Origin: Palaemon carinicauda
Lineage: Eukaryota; Arthropoda; Malacostraca; Decapoda; Palaemonidae
NCBI RefSeq assembly: GCF_036898095.1
Contig: NC_090763.1
Span: 53,192,285-53,256,284 of the forward strand
Direction of reading: 5' to 3'
DNA length: 64,000 nucleotides
Shown one piece after another: positions 34,766 through 46,767 of the stretch (the first letter of the stretch is position 1; each line of letters begins with the position of its first letter). The notes below the pieces were generated by a model, which was not told where the DNA came from, ran no database searches, and saw only the letters and a program-made list of their open reading frames with translations. Made by a program: the position numbers and the translations under genes.

Positions 34766-36207
34766 GAAGTAAAAGCCTACTTGATATAAAATGCTCTTTT
34801 AAAGCCATTTTTCTTCTTACTAAAGAACCTGAGGGTCACCATAATGTGAATGAGGTTATTTACCTTCGATAAAGATAAAATTCCATGACATCAGGGGGAT
34901 CCATGTCTTTCTTTAAGAAATCCTCTCTTGATAAACTTGCGCAGCCTCATGGAGGTGTAATTACATATTTGCCTGCTTCTGTTTGAAGGATATTCTCTGT
35001 ATTTTAGGACCCTTGTTTGCTGTTGGGGACATCCCATTATCCTCCTTCTTAGATTTTGTGGGTGTAGATTATTTGGGAACTTAAGTACGCAATGTTGTGT
35101 ATGAGATAAGAGAGATGTGTTTGTATTTTTATTTTTTTATTTTTTTTTTTAAACTTTAACTAACTTGTACTTCATTGTATAGCAAAGTCATTTGCATAGG
35201 GAAAGTTATCCTTACTGAACCTACTTGCGGTAAGTTTCATCTACTTCTCTTGCCATTTGCAATAAAAAGAGAAATACCAAGCTGTGACAAATAAAGCCAA
35301 TAGCTGATTGGATTATAACATTATATCATTGTAGTATTCAATACATTTTAATTCAACTTTCAATTATATATTGCCAACGAGGTGGATTTAATTCTCCATA
35401 CTGGATCACCACTATCCCTCCATCTAACTAAATGGGGGTATTTAGTACGTTATTGTTGGGGAAGAATCACCGAAGTAAAGTAAATTTTCATAAAATCAGT
35501 TATTTCAATAATATCTGATATTTATATAGTACACATCCTCTCACTTGCCCAGAATCCAAATAGACTCAAAAGCAAATGGAAGATGGTTGTAAGCATAGGC
35601 TTACTACTAAATCCTGGTAGTGAGGGTTTAAACGCCTAGGCAGGCTACATCAAATCCAGGAAAATACTTGGTTAAACTTTTCCTTTTTGCTAAGCTCATG
35701 CTTGAAACATATAACAGGAATATTTAGGTAAGTATTGAAATAAAGTTTATTGATAAAATTTGTTTTTCAGGTTTAGCCTTGAGAGACAAAATCTTACTTG
35801 AAAATGTTTATGAATTTTAGGATACAGTATTCAAAGTACAGTATTATAGGTATATGTTTTGTAAGTACTGTATTTACAAGGCATGGGAGAGTGAATAATT
35901 TGTGGCAATTCAATTGTTTAAAATTAGAAATTTTATTTATGGTATTAATTGCCAAGTTGTTTTAGTTTCTGTGTAAATGAATTAATTAATCAGTTCTATT
36001 AGAAGGGATGGAAAAAAAAGACTTTGATGTATACTCAAACAAATTGAAATTGACATTCTTCTTCATTTGGGATGTGTCTAGACTGTATAGGTTGCTGTTA
36101 TATCAGATTAGTCTAACATAAAGTGCTCTATACTCTAATTGATTTGTATGTGAAAAAATAATAATTTTAAATTTGATTTGATTTTATATACATATATTTA
36201 TTTGTAG
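34766..36207. other. Rest of intron 2
   Basis: AT-rich intron sequence, nothing recognised; ends in the TTTGTAG acceptor of the next exon. Confidence 0.4.
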
Positions 36208-36341
36208 AATAGTGGAGTGTCTTCAGATGAAGTTCAAAAGTGTATGCAGCTTCTGTACTTTTGCCCTCTGACAGTGGAGCACAGAATTGCCATATTACAA
36301 GAACTGGGTCTCCTAGGTTTGACAGCCTCTCATTATACAAA
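36208..36341 (+). CDS. mTERF-like host gene, third exon seen
   Basis: 134 nt, acceptor TATTTATTTGTAG, donor GTAAGT. It reads NSGVSSDEVQKCMQLLYFCP, then HRIAILQELGLLGLTASHYT, ending in phase 2. The helix-turn pattern around LQELGLLGL is the most mTERF-like part of the gene. Confidence 0.65.
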
Positions 36342-37140
36342 GTAAGTTGATCCAATTATATAGAACAGCTTTTATGCCTTATTCAGTTGTGTTCGTAACA
36401 TGAAAATTAATGTATAAATCCACTTGCATTGTATTAGCAGAACGTTATTATTTTTTATAGAAATAACTCTATAATTAAAACAACAAAATAATTTTTTCCA
36501 AGCTCAGCCATTCTACTGTTTGTTTCACTATACTCATCAAAACTATAACTGTTACTATTAAATCTTATGTACTCTAATCCTCTATTTGCGATATTTGGTA
36601 TCATATACTTTACTCTAAATGGGCTACAAACATTATTGCTGTCTTCATCACTTCCAGTGTTTTATTTGTTGTTTTTGTTAAATTTTGTAGTGTCTTCATT
36701 ATAGTGATGTGGTACAGTAGTTAGTATTTCTGAACCCATATGAATAAATATTTTGAGAAGTGATAATTAAGGAAAGAAAATTAAAAACTTAATTTTGTTC
36801 CTTTGCAGATACAGACATTCATCCTTTTAATTAAAAATATCATGCTTAACCCGAAACAAGTCATTGAATTTTTAAGTTTGGTAATAGCAGGTGATTGAGG
36901 GTCTAAACTCACCTGCTTGAGTATATCGAACCCCCTTTCCCAGGTAAGAAAGTAAGGAATGTGGGAGATTCATGTCTAACTTGAATCTGTCAATAGTCAC
37001 TGTTACTTTAGTTGTGAGCATTCCTGTGTTCAGGGTTCCCTTGTGAAGAGGATAGGCCGGGGTTTCCTTGGAGGTAGGCATATGTGGTATGTTGTCTGTT
37101 GTGTGGTCATGTAGAGTGAGAATTTTTATTCTGTTTCATC
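36342..37140. other. Intron 3 start
   Basis: Nothing recognised in this AT-rich intron sequence. Confidence 0.35.
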
Positions 37141-39640
37141 ATTTAACCTGATTACCTACCAGGCTCGTTCTCATGCCCGAACATATATATTCTAGTGGAT
37201 GGGGACAGTCCCCATGATGTGTTACTGGTTGTTCATTCCCTTCTGAGTACAGAGTACTGTAGCTCGGTAGCTCTGAAACCCTGAGAAGCAGGATGGTACT
37301 TCCATACTAGTTACTAGGAGAGTTTGTGGCAGGTGAACTCGCAGATCTTACCAAATAACTTTCTTGGGCTTAGCTGTTCTAGAAACCCTTTTGTCTCATC
37401 CGCTGACACAGCAAAGGAGGGGTAAGCTGTCCTACTCCTTTGCAGAGTAACCAGTAATTCTGTTCTCTGATAAAGGTCCTTTTTCCTAGAATGGATCAAG
37501 GCAGAAGATACTAACTTTGCTGCTGCAAATTCAGTGACCTTGGAGTCTGCTGCCATGACGTATTTCCAAGCGATATCATGGATTGATCAGTGGTCACTTG
37601 TATAAGCGTACTTGCTAGTTTTATGAGGAAAGCTATCTCAGGACGATGCCCTTACTTTCCTTTCTCACCAAACAGCCATCATGTGTGCGAACTTTATCTT
37701 ATGGAAAATGGATCCATCACACTTTCCCGAACATGTTGGTACTGAGATTGCCACAGCTTTGTCGAATACTGTAGATCAGTGCTGATGTGGATAGTAGTGG
37801 ACGGGTAGAGAACCGACGGACAGGACTCCGTTATACCCTGTGCAGTTTCCAATGGGGCAGTCAGTCTTCTTTTGGGTAGCCATACCATCCAGCTCAGGTG
37901 AGAGTAGAGCACTTACTCTCTCATGACCTCAGTAGGATAGTTCAGCGACTTCTTCCTCTCTGAGGACACCGGAATGTGTTATATCATTTTGAGTTCCCTC
38001 TCAGGCTTATTCCATGAAAAATGGCAAGTAAAGGAGGAGGATGGGCGAGGCTAAGGTAGGCAGTCTCCCTAGTTACCGGCATCAAGTACGGTTCGGCTTG
38101 TCATGTCATTGATCAGCATGCTAGTGACATGAAGTCATGCCATTGTGATGTGTATCCTTCATGATGTTTACTTGCTGCCCTACAAGGTACATTGGCCTTA
38201 CCCCATCCGCACAATTAATTCCAATCCTTACTGTCTTTCCAGAATCACAGAAATCTCTGTCTGTCCCTGCCAATAGAGGTGAAGATGATTGTGGTAAAGA
38301 ACGGCCATGAAGTCATGAAAAAATCTCCAGTCGTTTATAGTCTGCTCTTCCTAGTAAAGAAGTTGATGGGAGGATGGAGGCTGATCATTAACCTCCAGGT
38401 TGAACCACTTTTTCCATCAGACTACACTCCAGATGAAGTGAAATTAGTGCACAGTATTCTGTAATGTCTTCCATATTAAAAGGAGACTATGCTTTCGATG
38501 AAATTTGAAAGATGCATATTTTCAGATACCTGTCCATTAGACCTCTTGGAACTACTTCTGCTTTGTTTTTGAAGTTGAGCTGTATTAGTTCAAAGTCTTG
38601 TGCTAACTAGCATTAGCAAGAGAGGAGAATTCAGTGAGTTCCCTCATCTTGTGCACAATGGAGGGATGGGATTCTGTAATTATCATTGTCATACCAGACT
38701 TTGTTATGAAGTCCCAGTACCTTTTGGTCAGTGACGAACATCCCTTCAATATCAGGTGAACTGTATCTTGAGAGGCTGTTTGTTCTGTTGGGCACTACTT
38801 TGCTACTTGAAGAGGAATTGTTATCTCCCTCTCCTGTGTCACATTCTTTTTATTAACCCCAGCAGGGGCAAGAAAGAAGTGATCAAAAACTATTTCCATC
38901 TAGCTTTGTGAAACTTTTTCCATGCAGATGTAGCTTCTATCAGAGTGGACCTCAGCCCTCTTGAGCAAGAGCTAACAACCTTGGCCCTGTCAGTAGCTTG
39001 CTTGCATATGGTTTTGTGCATAGAAGCTGAAAGGAAGGGTCTGATGGGTTTTCACCACCATCTCCTCTCCGTACATGAGGGACATTACCCATAGCCCCTT
39101 GGACCCCTCCCTTTGGGTCCTGAGATGGCTGCTTAATAGTTGTGTAGATTTTCTAGCTCCATCACATGAAAAAATTTCATTTCTTCTAAAGTAGTGTGTT
39201 TGGCAGAAGTCCTGGGTATAATGACTGGTTCTTCTACCTTTTCCTTTTTTTCACTCTTGAGCGGATGCAGTAGCCACAACTATTACACACTGGTCACATA
39301 TCTGAGGCTAGTGAATTGCATGATGGATTATCTTTCTTTCTTATTATATTACAGAGGGAGGACGAGTTAGTATCTTGCCAAACGTATTTTCTCTGATATG
39401 CCTAGTTTGACACATCCAACACTGTCTCCCTTAACAGGGAGATAGGTTTTCATGACCTGATATTTGTTTCTAGTTAAGCCATTACTGGCTGAGGTACTAA
39501 CAGGTTCTGCATCCCTGTGATTAGCTGTTAAGATGTTGTTAGTCGCTTTTCTTGCTCCCATATGGGACCATGAAGGATGACACCTCCAGGGAAGAAAAAG
39601 AACCTTTTATGTTTGGTTCTTGCATACTGCCTCCCACCAA
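37141..39640 (+). pseudogene. Strongly decayed DIRS-like element (gag and RT)
   Basis: Broken frames show a Gag-like segment near 37490-37620 (AAANSVTLESAAMTYFQAIS then WIDQW), similar to 63132-63506. An RT segment follows at 38330-38600 (VKKLMGGWRLIINLQV, then after a shift NLKDAYFQIPVH and FVFEVELY). The order gag-RT and the DAYFQIP block fit a DIRS-like element of a third family. No ends are visible. In host intron 3. Confidence 0.45.
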
Positions 39641-39689
39641 TCAGTGAGTCTTCCTATTTTAAAAGGATGAAAGATTTATATAAACGTAG

Positions 39690-41515
39690 GAACAAATATC
39701 CATCCATATCCATATACCAAGGCACTTCCCCCAATTTTGGTGGGTAGCCAACATCAACAAAGAAACAAAACAAAAAGGGTACTACTCTCTACGTTCCTCC
39801 AGCCTAACCAGGGACTCAGCCGAGTTCAGCTGGTACTGCTAGGGTGCCACAGCCCAACCTCCCACAATTCCACCACAGATGAAGCTTCATAATGCTGAAT
39901 CCCCTACTGCTGCTACCTCCGCGGTCATCTAAGGCATCGGAGGAAGCAGCAGGGCCTACCGGAACTGCGTCACAATCGCTCGCCATTCATTCCTATTTCT
40001 AGCACGCTCTCTTGCCTCTCTCACATCTATCCTCCTATCACCCAGAGCTTTCTTCACACCATCCATCCACCCAAACCTTGGCCTTCCTCTTGTACTTCTC
40101 CCATCAACTCTTGCATTCATCACCTTCTTTAGCAGACAGCCATTTTCCATTCTCTCAACATGGCCAAACCACCTCAACACATTCATATCCACTCTAGCCG
40201 CTAACTCATCTCTTACACCCGTTCTCACCCTCACCACTTCGTTCCTAACCCTATCTACTCGAGATACACCAGCCATACTCCTTAGACACTTCATCTCAAA
40301 CACATTCAATTTCTGTCTCTTCATCACTTTCATTCCCCACAACTCCGATCCATACATCACAGTTGCTACAATCACTTTCTCATATAGAACTCTCTTTACA
40401 TTCATGCCCAACCCTCTATTTTTTACTACTCCCTTAACTGCCCCCAACACTTTGCATCCTTCATTCACTCTCTGACGTACATCTGGTTCCACTCCACCAT
40501 TTGCTGCAACAACAGACCCCAAGTACTTAAACTGATCCACCTCCTCAAGTAACTCTCCATTCAACATGACATTCAACCTTGCACCACCTTCCCTTCTCGT
40601 ACATCTCATAACCTTACTCTTACCCACATTAACTCTCAACTTCCTTCTCTCACACACCCTTCCAAATTCTGTCACTAGTCGGTCAAGCTTCTCTTCTGTG
40701 TCTGCTACCAGTACAGTATCATCCGCAAACAACAACTGATTTACCTCCCATTCATGATCATTTTCGTCTACCAGTTTTAATCCTCGTCCAAGCACTCGAG
40801 CATTCACCTCTCTCACCACTCCATCAACATACAAGTTAAACAACCACGGCGACATCACACATCCCTGTCTCAGCCCCACTCTCACCGGAAACCAATCGCT
40901 CACTTCATTTCCTATTCTAACACATGCTTTACTACCTTTGTAGAAACTTTTCCCTGCTTGCAACAACCTTCCACCAACTCCATATAACCTCATCACATTC
41001 CACATTGCTTCCCTATCAACTCTATCATATGCTTTCTCCAGATCCATAAACGCAACATACACCTCCTTACCTTTTGCTAAATATTTCTCGCATATCTGCC
41101 TAACTGTAAAAATCTGATTCATACAACCCCTACCTCTTTTAAAACCACCCTGTACTTCCAAGATTGCATTCTCTGTTTTATCCTTAATCCTATTAATCAG
41201 TACTCTACCATACACTTTTCCAACTACACTCAACAAACTAATACCTCTTGAATTACAACACTCATGCACATCTCCCTTACCCTTATATAGTGGTACAATA
41301 CACGCCCAAACCCAATCTACTGGTACCATTGATAACACAAAACACATATTAAACAATCTCACCAACCATTCAAGTACAGTCACACCCCCTTCCTTCAACA
41401 TCTCAGCTTTCACACCATCCATACCAGATGCTTTTCCAACTCTCGTTTCATCTAGTGTTCTCCTCACTTCCTCTATTGTAATATCTCTCTCATTCTCATC
41501 TCCTAGCTATGCAAA
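39690..41515 (-). mobile_element. 5'-truncated LINE, minus strand
   Basis: It carries an intact RT C-terminal ORF and a 3' tail that, read on the minus strand, ends in GGTATATGGATATGGATGGA, a short tandem tail. It breaks off at about 41515, before the endonuclease. In host intron 3, opposite to the gene. Another fragment of the same family is at 62486-63138. Confidence 0.8.
39956..41510 (-). CDS. LINE reverse transcriptase, partial but open
   Basis: A frame of 503 codons from the ATG at 41467, and open to about 41510 upstream, so the true start is lost. It has GKASGMDGVKAEML, the RT motifs ISLLSVVGKVYGRVL, AFMDLEKAYDRVD, GLRQGCVMSPWLFNLYVDG and the catalytic QLLFADDTVLVAD. The C-terminal part holds LRWFGHVERMENG and GRPRFGWMDGVKKAL. 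The endonuclease domain is missing. The C-terminal style resembles RTE-type or related LINE proteins; the clade is not certain. There is no stop within the surviving part, so it is a fairly young copy. Confidence 0.85.
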
Positions 41516-41660
41516 CATAAGTCCAGGTTTAACTTCCCCTCAATCACCCCTCTCAGTCTTTAGGCCAAAGGTGAAAATTGGCTTGACCCAGTCAGTCATG
41601 CATATGACGCCCACTCACCTATCTTTTGTACATCCTGTAACTACCTTTTTCAATATTAAA

Positions 41661-41819
41661 CTTACCCGATAATCATGTAGCTGTCAACTCCGTTGCCCGA
41701 CAGAATTCTACGGGAGGGATACGCCAGCTATCACTATACTAGAAGGGGGTGTACTCACCAGCGCCACCTGTGGCCAGGTACTGCAGTACTTCTTGTTGAC
41801 ACCACCTCACTTTTTCCTC
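41661..41819. repeat. DIRS C left inverted terminal repeat
   Basis: Matches the reverse complement of 48201-48357 with at most a few differences. Related to, but distinct from, the repeats of A and B: it shares CGCCA-CTGT-GCCAG-TAC. Confidence 0.9.
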
Positions 41820-42029
41820 TGTCGTGCTTCCGGCAAGACATTCTGGGATACGCTTATGATTTTGGAGTATTGTTCACGGTTTTTGGTGAAGTATTTCTCT
41901 AAGATTTCAGCTTTCGCTATACTGGAAACTTTTCTAATTAGCTTAGATAGCTTTTATTTGGTTTTGATTAATGGTTAACGATCTTTTTGCTTGATTTGGA
42001 ATCCCCCTTGACTAACTCTTTGATTCAAG

Positions 42030-44708
42030 ATGTCTGACCTTTCACAAGCCCCACCCCATAGACGATGTAGGTCTTGTAATAGGCGTGTTCCGAAGGCCTC
42101 GGTTGATCCTCACACCGCTTGTTCTGACTGTAGGGAAAGACCCTGTCAGTTGGAAGATCGATGTGAGGAATGCGCCGGACTTTCGGAACTTGAATTTGTT
42201 CGATTTCTGAAATATTCAACCAAGTTAGAGAGAGAGAGAGTTAGGAGGAGTTCTTCTCGCTCTTCACTTTTTTCCTCACCTCATGATCCTCAACCTTTTC
42301 CTCCCCCTGTAGTGACTACCCCCGAACCTTCTATTTGTGCTCAACCTGATATGTCCGATGTTTTGCGTGCCATTCAGGCTTTAGGTGACAAAGTGGAATC
42401 GGTGGTTAGTGACCATAAGTCTCTTATGGCAGAAGTCAAAGAACTTAAGGTCAAAAGTGCAGTGGGAGGTGATAGTGCCAGTGCTGTGCCAAGTGCTAGT
42501 GTCAGTGTGGTGCGTGAGGGTACTTCTGTGCGTGCCAGTCGTCCTCCCAGTCCGGGACCTCTTGCAAGCTCCCAAGCCCAGGGGAGAAGCAATGTCGAAG
42601 GGCAAAAGGGTTCGGCAGGCCTTGATCGGCGCACAGAAGTATCCTCGGTGGTTGCGGGCGTGTCTTACAGAGACCGTCACTCCCACCCGCAGACGATTGA
42701 GCCCGTCTTTTACTCGTCTGCGGAAGAAATGTCAGGGAGAAAACGCTGGACTCAGGTCTCAAGACCTCTCAAACGCAAAGTCCAGACCTCAAGAGCTCTA
42801 CAACCTGGTTGCAGTTATTGGATTAGCTCTGACTCTCCGCAGTCATCAGGTGACTGCACACCTCCTAAGAGAGGTAAGGTGATGCCGCAACAGACCTCAT
42901 CTTCTGTTAAGGCTTTGCCTCAGCAGACCTTAGCGTCTGTCGACCCCAAGATGACTTAGCTGCAGTCCATACAGTCACAGCTTGCGGTCTTAATGCGTGA
43001 GTGTCAGGCTGAGAAGGTTACACCTCCTCCTGCGATCGCTCCACCTCACCGCAGTCCAGTCTGCCAGGCGTACGATGTTGAGGTTCCTCAGGATACCTTA
43101 CCGCGTACTGAGTTGCCAGTTTCCAGCGGTGTGCAGCAACCTCCGCCTTCCTTAAGGCAACCTCAGCAATGGGAGCAGGAGTCTTATGCCTTACTTCCTC
43201 CGCTTCCGCTTGCGGTTCCACCAGCGAGGCAACAATCTCTTGAGGTACGACAACCTCTTCCATCCATGAGGCAGCCACCTCAGCACTCGCTGCAGCGACC
43301 TCAACCCTCCTCAAGGCGAGAGCCTCAACTCCTTAGGCTAGCACCTCAGGAACCTCAACTCGCGAGACAAGAACTGCGTTCTGCGCAGCCGCTACCTCAA
43401 CTCTCGCAGCTCACACCTCAGGAACCTCAACTCGTTCCTCAGGAACCTGCTACTGCGCATCCGCAACCCTTACAGCAAGCGCAACTCTTGAGACAAGAAA
43501 CTCATGCTAGGAGTCAGCCACCTCAACCCATGCGCCTACCTTCCTCTACTCTTCTTGACCAGTCTTTGCAGCCTGAACCTCAGGTTTTAACTCAGCAACA
43601 GAGACTTGAGGATGAAACCACAAGCGTTTATGCACCCGCTTGTTCAGATTCTGCTGTTCAGCATACCACTGTTACAGTACCTCTCACTTCGCTACACTCT
43701 GGTGATGAGGTTTCTGAGGAGGAAGCTGCGCACCTGGATCCCTCATCAGACGTGGAAGAACCCAAGTCTTCTCCTCTACCCATTGACTTTCGTAAGGTCC
43801 TGGCTCTTTTCAGAGAGGTATACCCGGACCATTTTGTTTCTGCTACCCCCCGCTCTCCTCCTTCTGAGTTTTCGCTGGGCATGCAACCTGTTAAGTCAAC
43901 TTATACTAAGCTCGTCTTTGCTAGGTCATCTAAGAGAGCTTTAAGAATATTAGGGGAGTGGTTGCAGTCTAAACAGCAACTAAGGAAGACTTCCTTTATG
44001 TTCCCACCTACTAAGCTCACTTCTAAGGCGGGTGTATGGTATGCCACAGGAGAGGAACCAGGCTTGGGAGTCCCTGCCTCTGCCCAGGCTGACTTCTCAA
44101 GTTTGGTCGACTCTCCTCGTAGATCAGCAATGAGGCGCTCTAAGGTTTGCTGGACCTTCTCCGATTTAGACCACTTCCTAAAGGGTGTATTTCGTGCCTT
44201 TGAGATGTTCAATTTTCTAGACTGGTGCCTGGGGGCCCTGAGCAAGAAGACCTCCCCTGCGAACAAGGACTCGGCCATGCTTTTAATGTCCTGCATGGAT
44301 AAAGCAATTCGGGATGGGTCTGGCGAGCTTGCTTCAATGTTTGTGTCAGGAGTTCTTAAGAAAAGGGAGCAACTTTGCACCTTTCTTTCTTCCAGCATCA
44401 CACCTTGTCAAAGGTCTCAACTCCTTTTTGCTCCGCTTTCTAAGTTCTTGTTTCCCGAAGAGCTTATCAAGGATTTGTCTGCGGCCCTGATTCAGAAGGA
44501 CACTCATGATCTTGTGGCCTCTTCAGCTCGTAAGACTAAGGTTGCTCCCTCAGTTCCCAGGACTTACCGCACCCCAGTGGCTGATACTCCTGCTACAAGG
44601 TTTATTCCGCCCTTTCGTGGCAGAGCCCCCAGCCGAGGAAGCTCCCGTCCAGACTCTTCCAGGAGCAGATCTAGGAAAGGTCCCAAGACTTCAAAAGGCA
44701 AACACTGA
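42030..44708 (+). pseudogene. DIRS C Gag, one in-frame stop
   Basis: Structural protein of the element, about 890 codons. The start MSDLSQAPPHRRC is chosen because it precedes a cysteine/histidine cluster (C13, C16, H28, C31, C34, C39, C45, C48) of the kind found at the N-terminus of DIRS Gag proteins. A long Pro/Gln-rich region follows (about residues 330-550), then the conserved core (DFRKVLALFREVYPDHF, LGVPASAQADFSSLVDSPRR, DHFLKGVFRAFEMFNFLDW) and a basic Arg/Ser/Gly-rich tail. TAG at 42957-42959 interrupts the frame after SVDPKMT. Both sides are otherwise open. The end overlaps the RT frame by about 200 bp. Confidence 0.85.
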
Positions 44709-46767
44709 CTCTCCTCCTCTCCAGACAGCAGTAGGAGCCAGACTCAAGACCTTCTGGCAAGCTTGGGAAAGGAGAGGTGCAGACGCCCAGTCTGTCAGGT
44801 GGCTAAGGGAGGGTTACAGGATACCATTCTGCCGCAAACCCCCTCTGACCACTTCTCCCATCAACCTCTCTCCCAACTACAAGGAAAAGGACAAGAGGCT
44901 AGCGTTGCACCAGGAGGTGTCGCTCCTGTTACAGAAGAAGGCAGTGGTTATAGTCCGGGACCATCAATCCCCGGGCTTCTACAACCGTCTCTTTCTGGTG
45001 GCCAAGAAGACAGGAGGTTGGAGACCGGTGCTGGACGTCAGCGCGCTCTATGCTTATGTCACCAAGCAGACGTTCACTATGGAGACGACGAAGTCGGTCC
45101 TAGCAGCGGTCAGGCAGGAGGACTGGATGGTATCGTTGGATCTGAAAGACGCTTACTTTCACGTTCCTATTCATCCAGACTCCCAACCTTTCCTGAGATT
45201 CGTTTTTGGAAAGGTTGTGTACCAATTCCAAGCCCTGTGTTTTGGCCTAAGCACAGCTCCTATGGTGTTTACGCATCTGATGAGGAATATTGCAAAATTC
45301 CTCCACCTATCGGACATCAGAGCCTCCCTTTATTTAGACGACTGGCTGTTGAGAGCCTCCACGAGTCGTCGCTGTCTGGAGAGTCTCAACTGGACTTTAG
45401 ACTTGATCAAGGAACTGGGTCTGTTAGTCAACTTAGAAAAGTCCCAGCTCATTCCCTCCCAATCCATAGTTTACCTGGGAATGGAGATTCGGAGTCAGGA
45501 TTTTCGGGCTTTTCCATCGGCCCCAAGGATAAGCCAAGCCCTAGATTGCATCCTGAGCATGCTGAAGAGGAACAGTTGCTCGGTGAGACAGTGGATGAGT
45601 CTCACAGGGACCCTGTCATCATTAGCCCTGTTCGTCGAGTTAGGGAGACTCCACCTCCGCCCTCTCCAATTCCATCTAGCAGCTCATTGGGACAAGGATT
45701 TGACGCTCGAAGCAGTCTCTATCCCGGTCACCAAAGAGATGAAGACCACTCTCTTGTGGTGGAAGACCAACCTCCTTCTCAAGGAGGGCCTATCGTTAGC
45801 GATTCAGACCCCCAATCTTCATCTCTTCTCGGATGCATCAGACTCGGGCTGGGGCGCGACCTTGAACGGACAGGAATGCTCGGGAACGTGGAACAGGGAA
45901 CAGGAAACGCTCCACATCAACTGCAAGGAGCTACTGGCAGTTCATATGGCCCTAATGAACTTCAAGTCCCTCCTGCTAGGCAAGGTGGTGGAGGTGAACT
46001 CCGACAACACCACAGCCTTGGCTTACATCTCCAAGCAGGGAGGGACCCATTCGAGGAACCTGTACGAGATAGCAAGGGACCTCCTCATTTGGTCAAGAAG
46101 TCTAAACCTCACTCTAGTAACGAGGTTCATTCAGGGCAACATGAACGTCTCAGCAGATCGCCTAAGCAGAAAAGATCAAGTCATCCCCACGGAATGGACC
46201 CTTCACAAGAGCGTGTGCAACAGACTTTGGACCTTGTGGGGTCAGCCTACGATAGATCTGTTTGCCACCTCCATGACCAAGAGGCTTCCTTTGTACTGTT
46301 CCCCAGTTCCAGACCCAGCAGCAGTTCATGTGGATGCTTTTCTGCTGAATTGGTCCCATCTCGACCTTTACGCATTCCCACCGTTCAAGATCATCAACAG
46401 AGTCATTCAGAAGTTCGTCTCGCACGAAGGGACACGGCTGACGCTGGTTGCTCCCCTTTGGCCTGCAAGAGAATGGTTCACAGAGGTACTACAATGGCTG
46501 GTCGACGTCCCCAGGACTCTTCCTCTAAGAGTGGACCTTCTACGTCAACCTCACGTAGACAAGGTGCACCCAAACCTCCACGCTCTTCGTCTGACTGCCT
46601 TCAGACTGTCGAAAGATTCGCTAGAGCTAGAGGCTTTTCGAAGGAGGCAGCCAGTGCGATTGCCAGAGCAAGGAGGGTATCCACTCGTAGAGTCTACCAA
46701 TCCAAGTGGGAAGTCTTCCGAAGCTGGTGTAGAGCCAATGCAGTTTCCTCTACCAATACCTCTGTAA
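44506..46767 (+). CDS. DIRS C reverse transcriptase-RNase H-methyltransferase-like protein
   Basis: 753 codons, no stop. The real start is uncertain, as the first 60 codons overlap gag. RT: GGWRPVLDVSALYAYV (about residue 170), VSLDLKDAYFHVPIHP with catalytic Asp212, CFGLSTAPMVFTHLM, and RASLYLDDWLLRAS with Asp278-Asp279. RNase H: HLFSDASDSGWGATLNG (about 440), KELLAVHMAL, VNSDNTTALAYI, GNMNVSADRLSR (about 545). The C-terminal part (PTIDLFATSMTKRLPLYCS, LDLYAFPPFKIINR, LTLVAPLWPAREWF) is the region described in DIRS elements as methyltransferase-like. The protein copies the element RNA into DNA. The last third and more overlaps the recombinase ORF. Confidence 0.88.
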   Translation: MILWPLQLVRLRLLPQFPGLTAPQWLILLLQGLFRPFVAEPPAEEAPVQTLPGADLGKVPRLQKANTDSPPLQTAVGARLKTFWQAWERRGADAQSVRWLREGYRIPFCRKPPLTTSPINLSPNYKEKDKRLALHQEVSLLLQKKAVVIVRDHQSPGFYNRLFLVAKKTGGWRPVLDVSALYAYVTKQTFTMETTKSVLAAVRQEDWMVSLDLKDAYFHVPIHPDSQPFLRFVFGKVVYQFQALCFGLSTAPMVFTHLMRNIAKFLHLSDIRASLYLDDWLLRASTSRRCLESLNWTLDLIKELGLLVNLEKSQLIPSQSIVYLGMEIRSQDFRAFPSAPRISQALDCILSMLKRNSCSVRQWMSLTGTLSSLALFVELGRLHLRPLQFHLAAHWDKDLTLEAVSIPVTKEMKTTLLWWKTNLLLKEGLSLAIQTPNLHLFSDASDSGWGATLNGQECSGTWNREQETLHINCKELLAVHMALMNFKSLLLGKVVEVNSDNTTALAYISKQGGTHSRNLYEIARDLLIWSRSLNLTLVTRFIQGNMNVSADRLSRKDQVIPTEWTLHKSVCNRLWTLWGQPTIDLFATSMTKRLPLYCSPVPDPAAVHVDAFLLNWSHLDLYAFPPFKIINRVIQKFVSHEGTRLTLVAPLWPAREWFTEVLQWLVDVPRTLPLRVDLLRQPHVDKVHPNLHALRLTAFRLSKDSLELEAFRRRQPVRLPEQGGYPLVESTNPSGKSSEAGVEPMQFPLPIPL

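Noticed and set aside
43018..44401. Antisense open frames in DIRS C gag (up to 166 codons)
   Set aside because: They mirror the Pro/Gln-rich and core Gag coding strand and show no domain.
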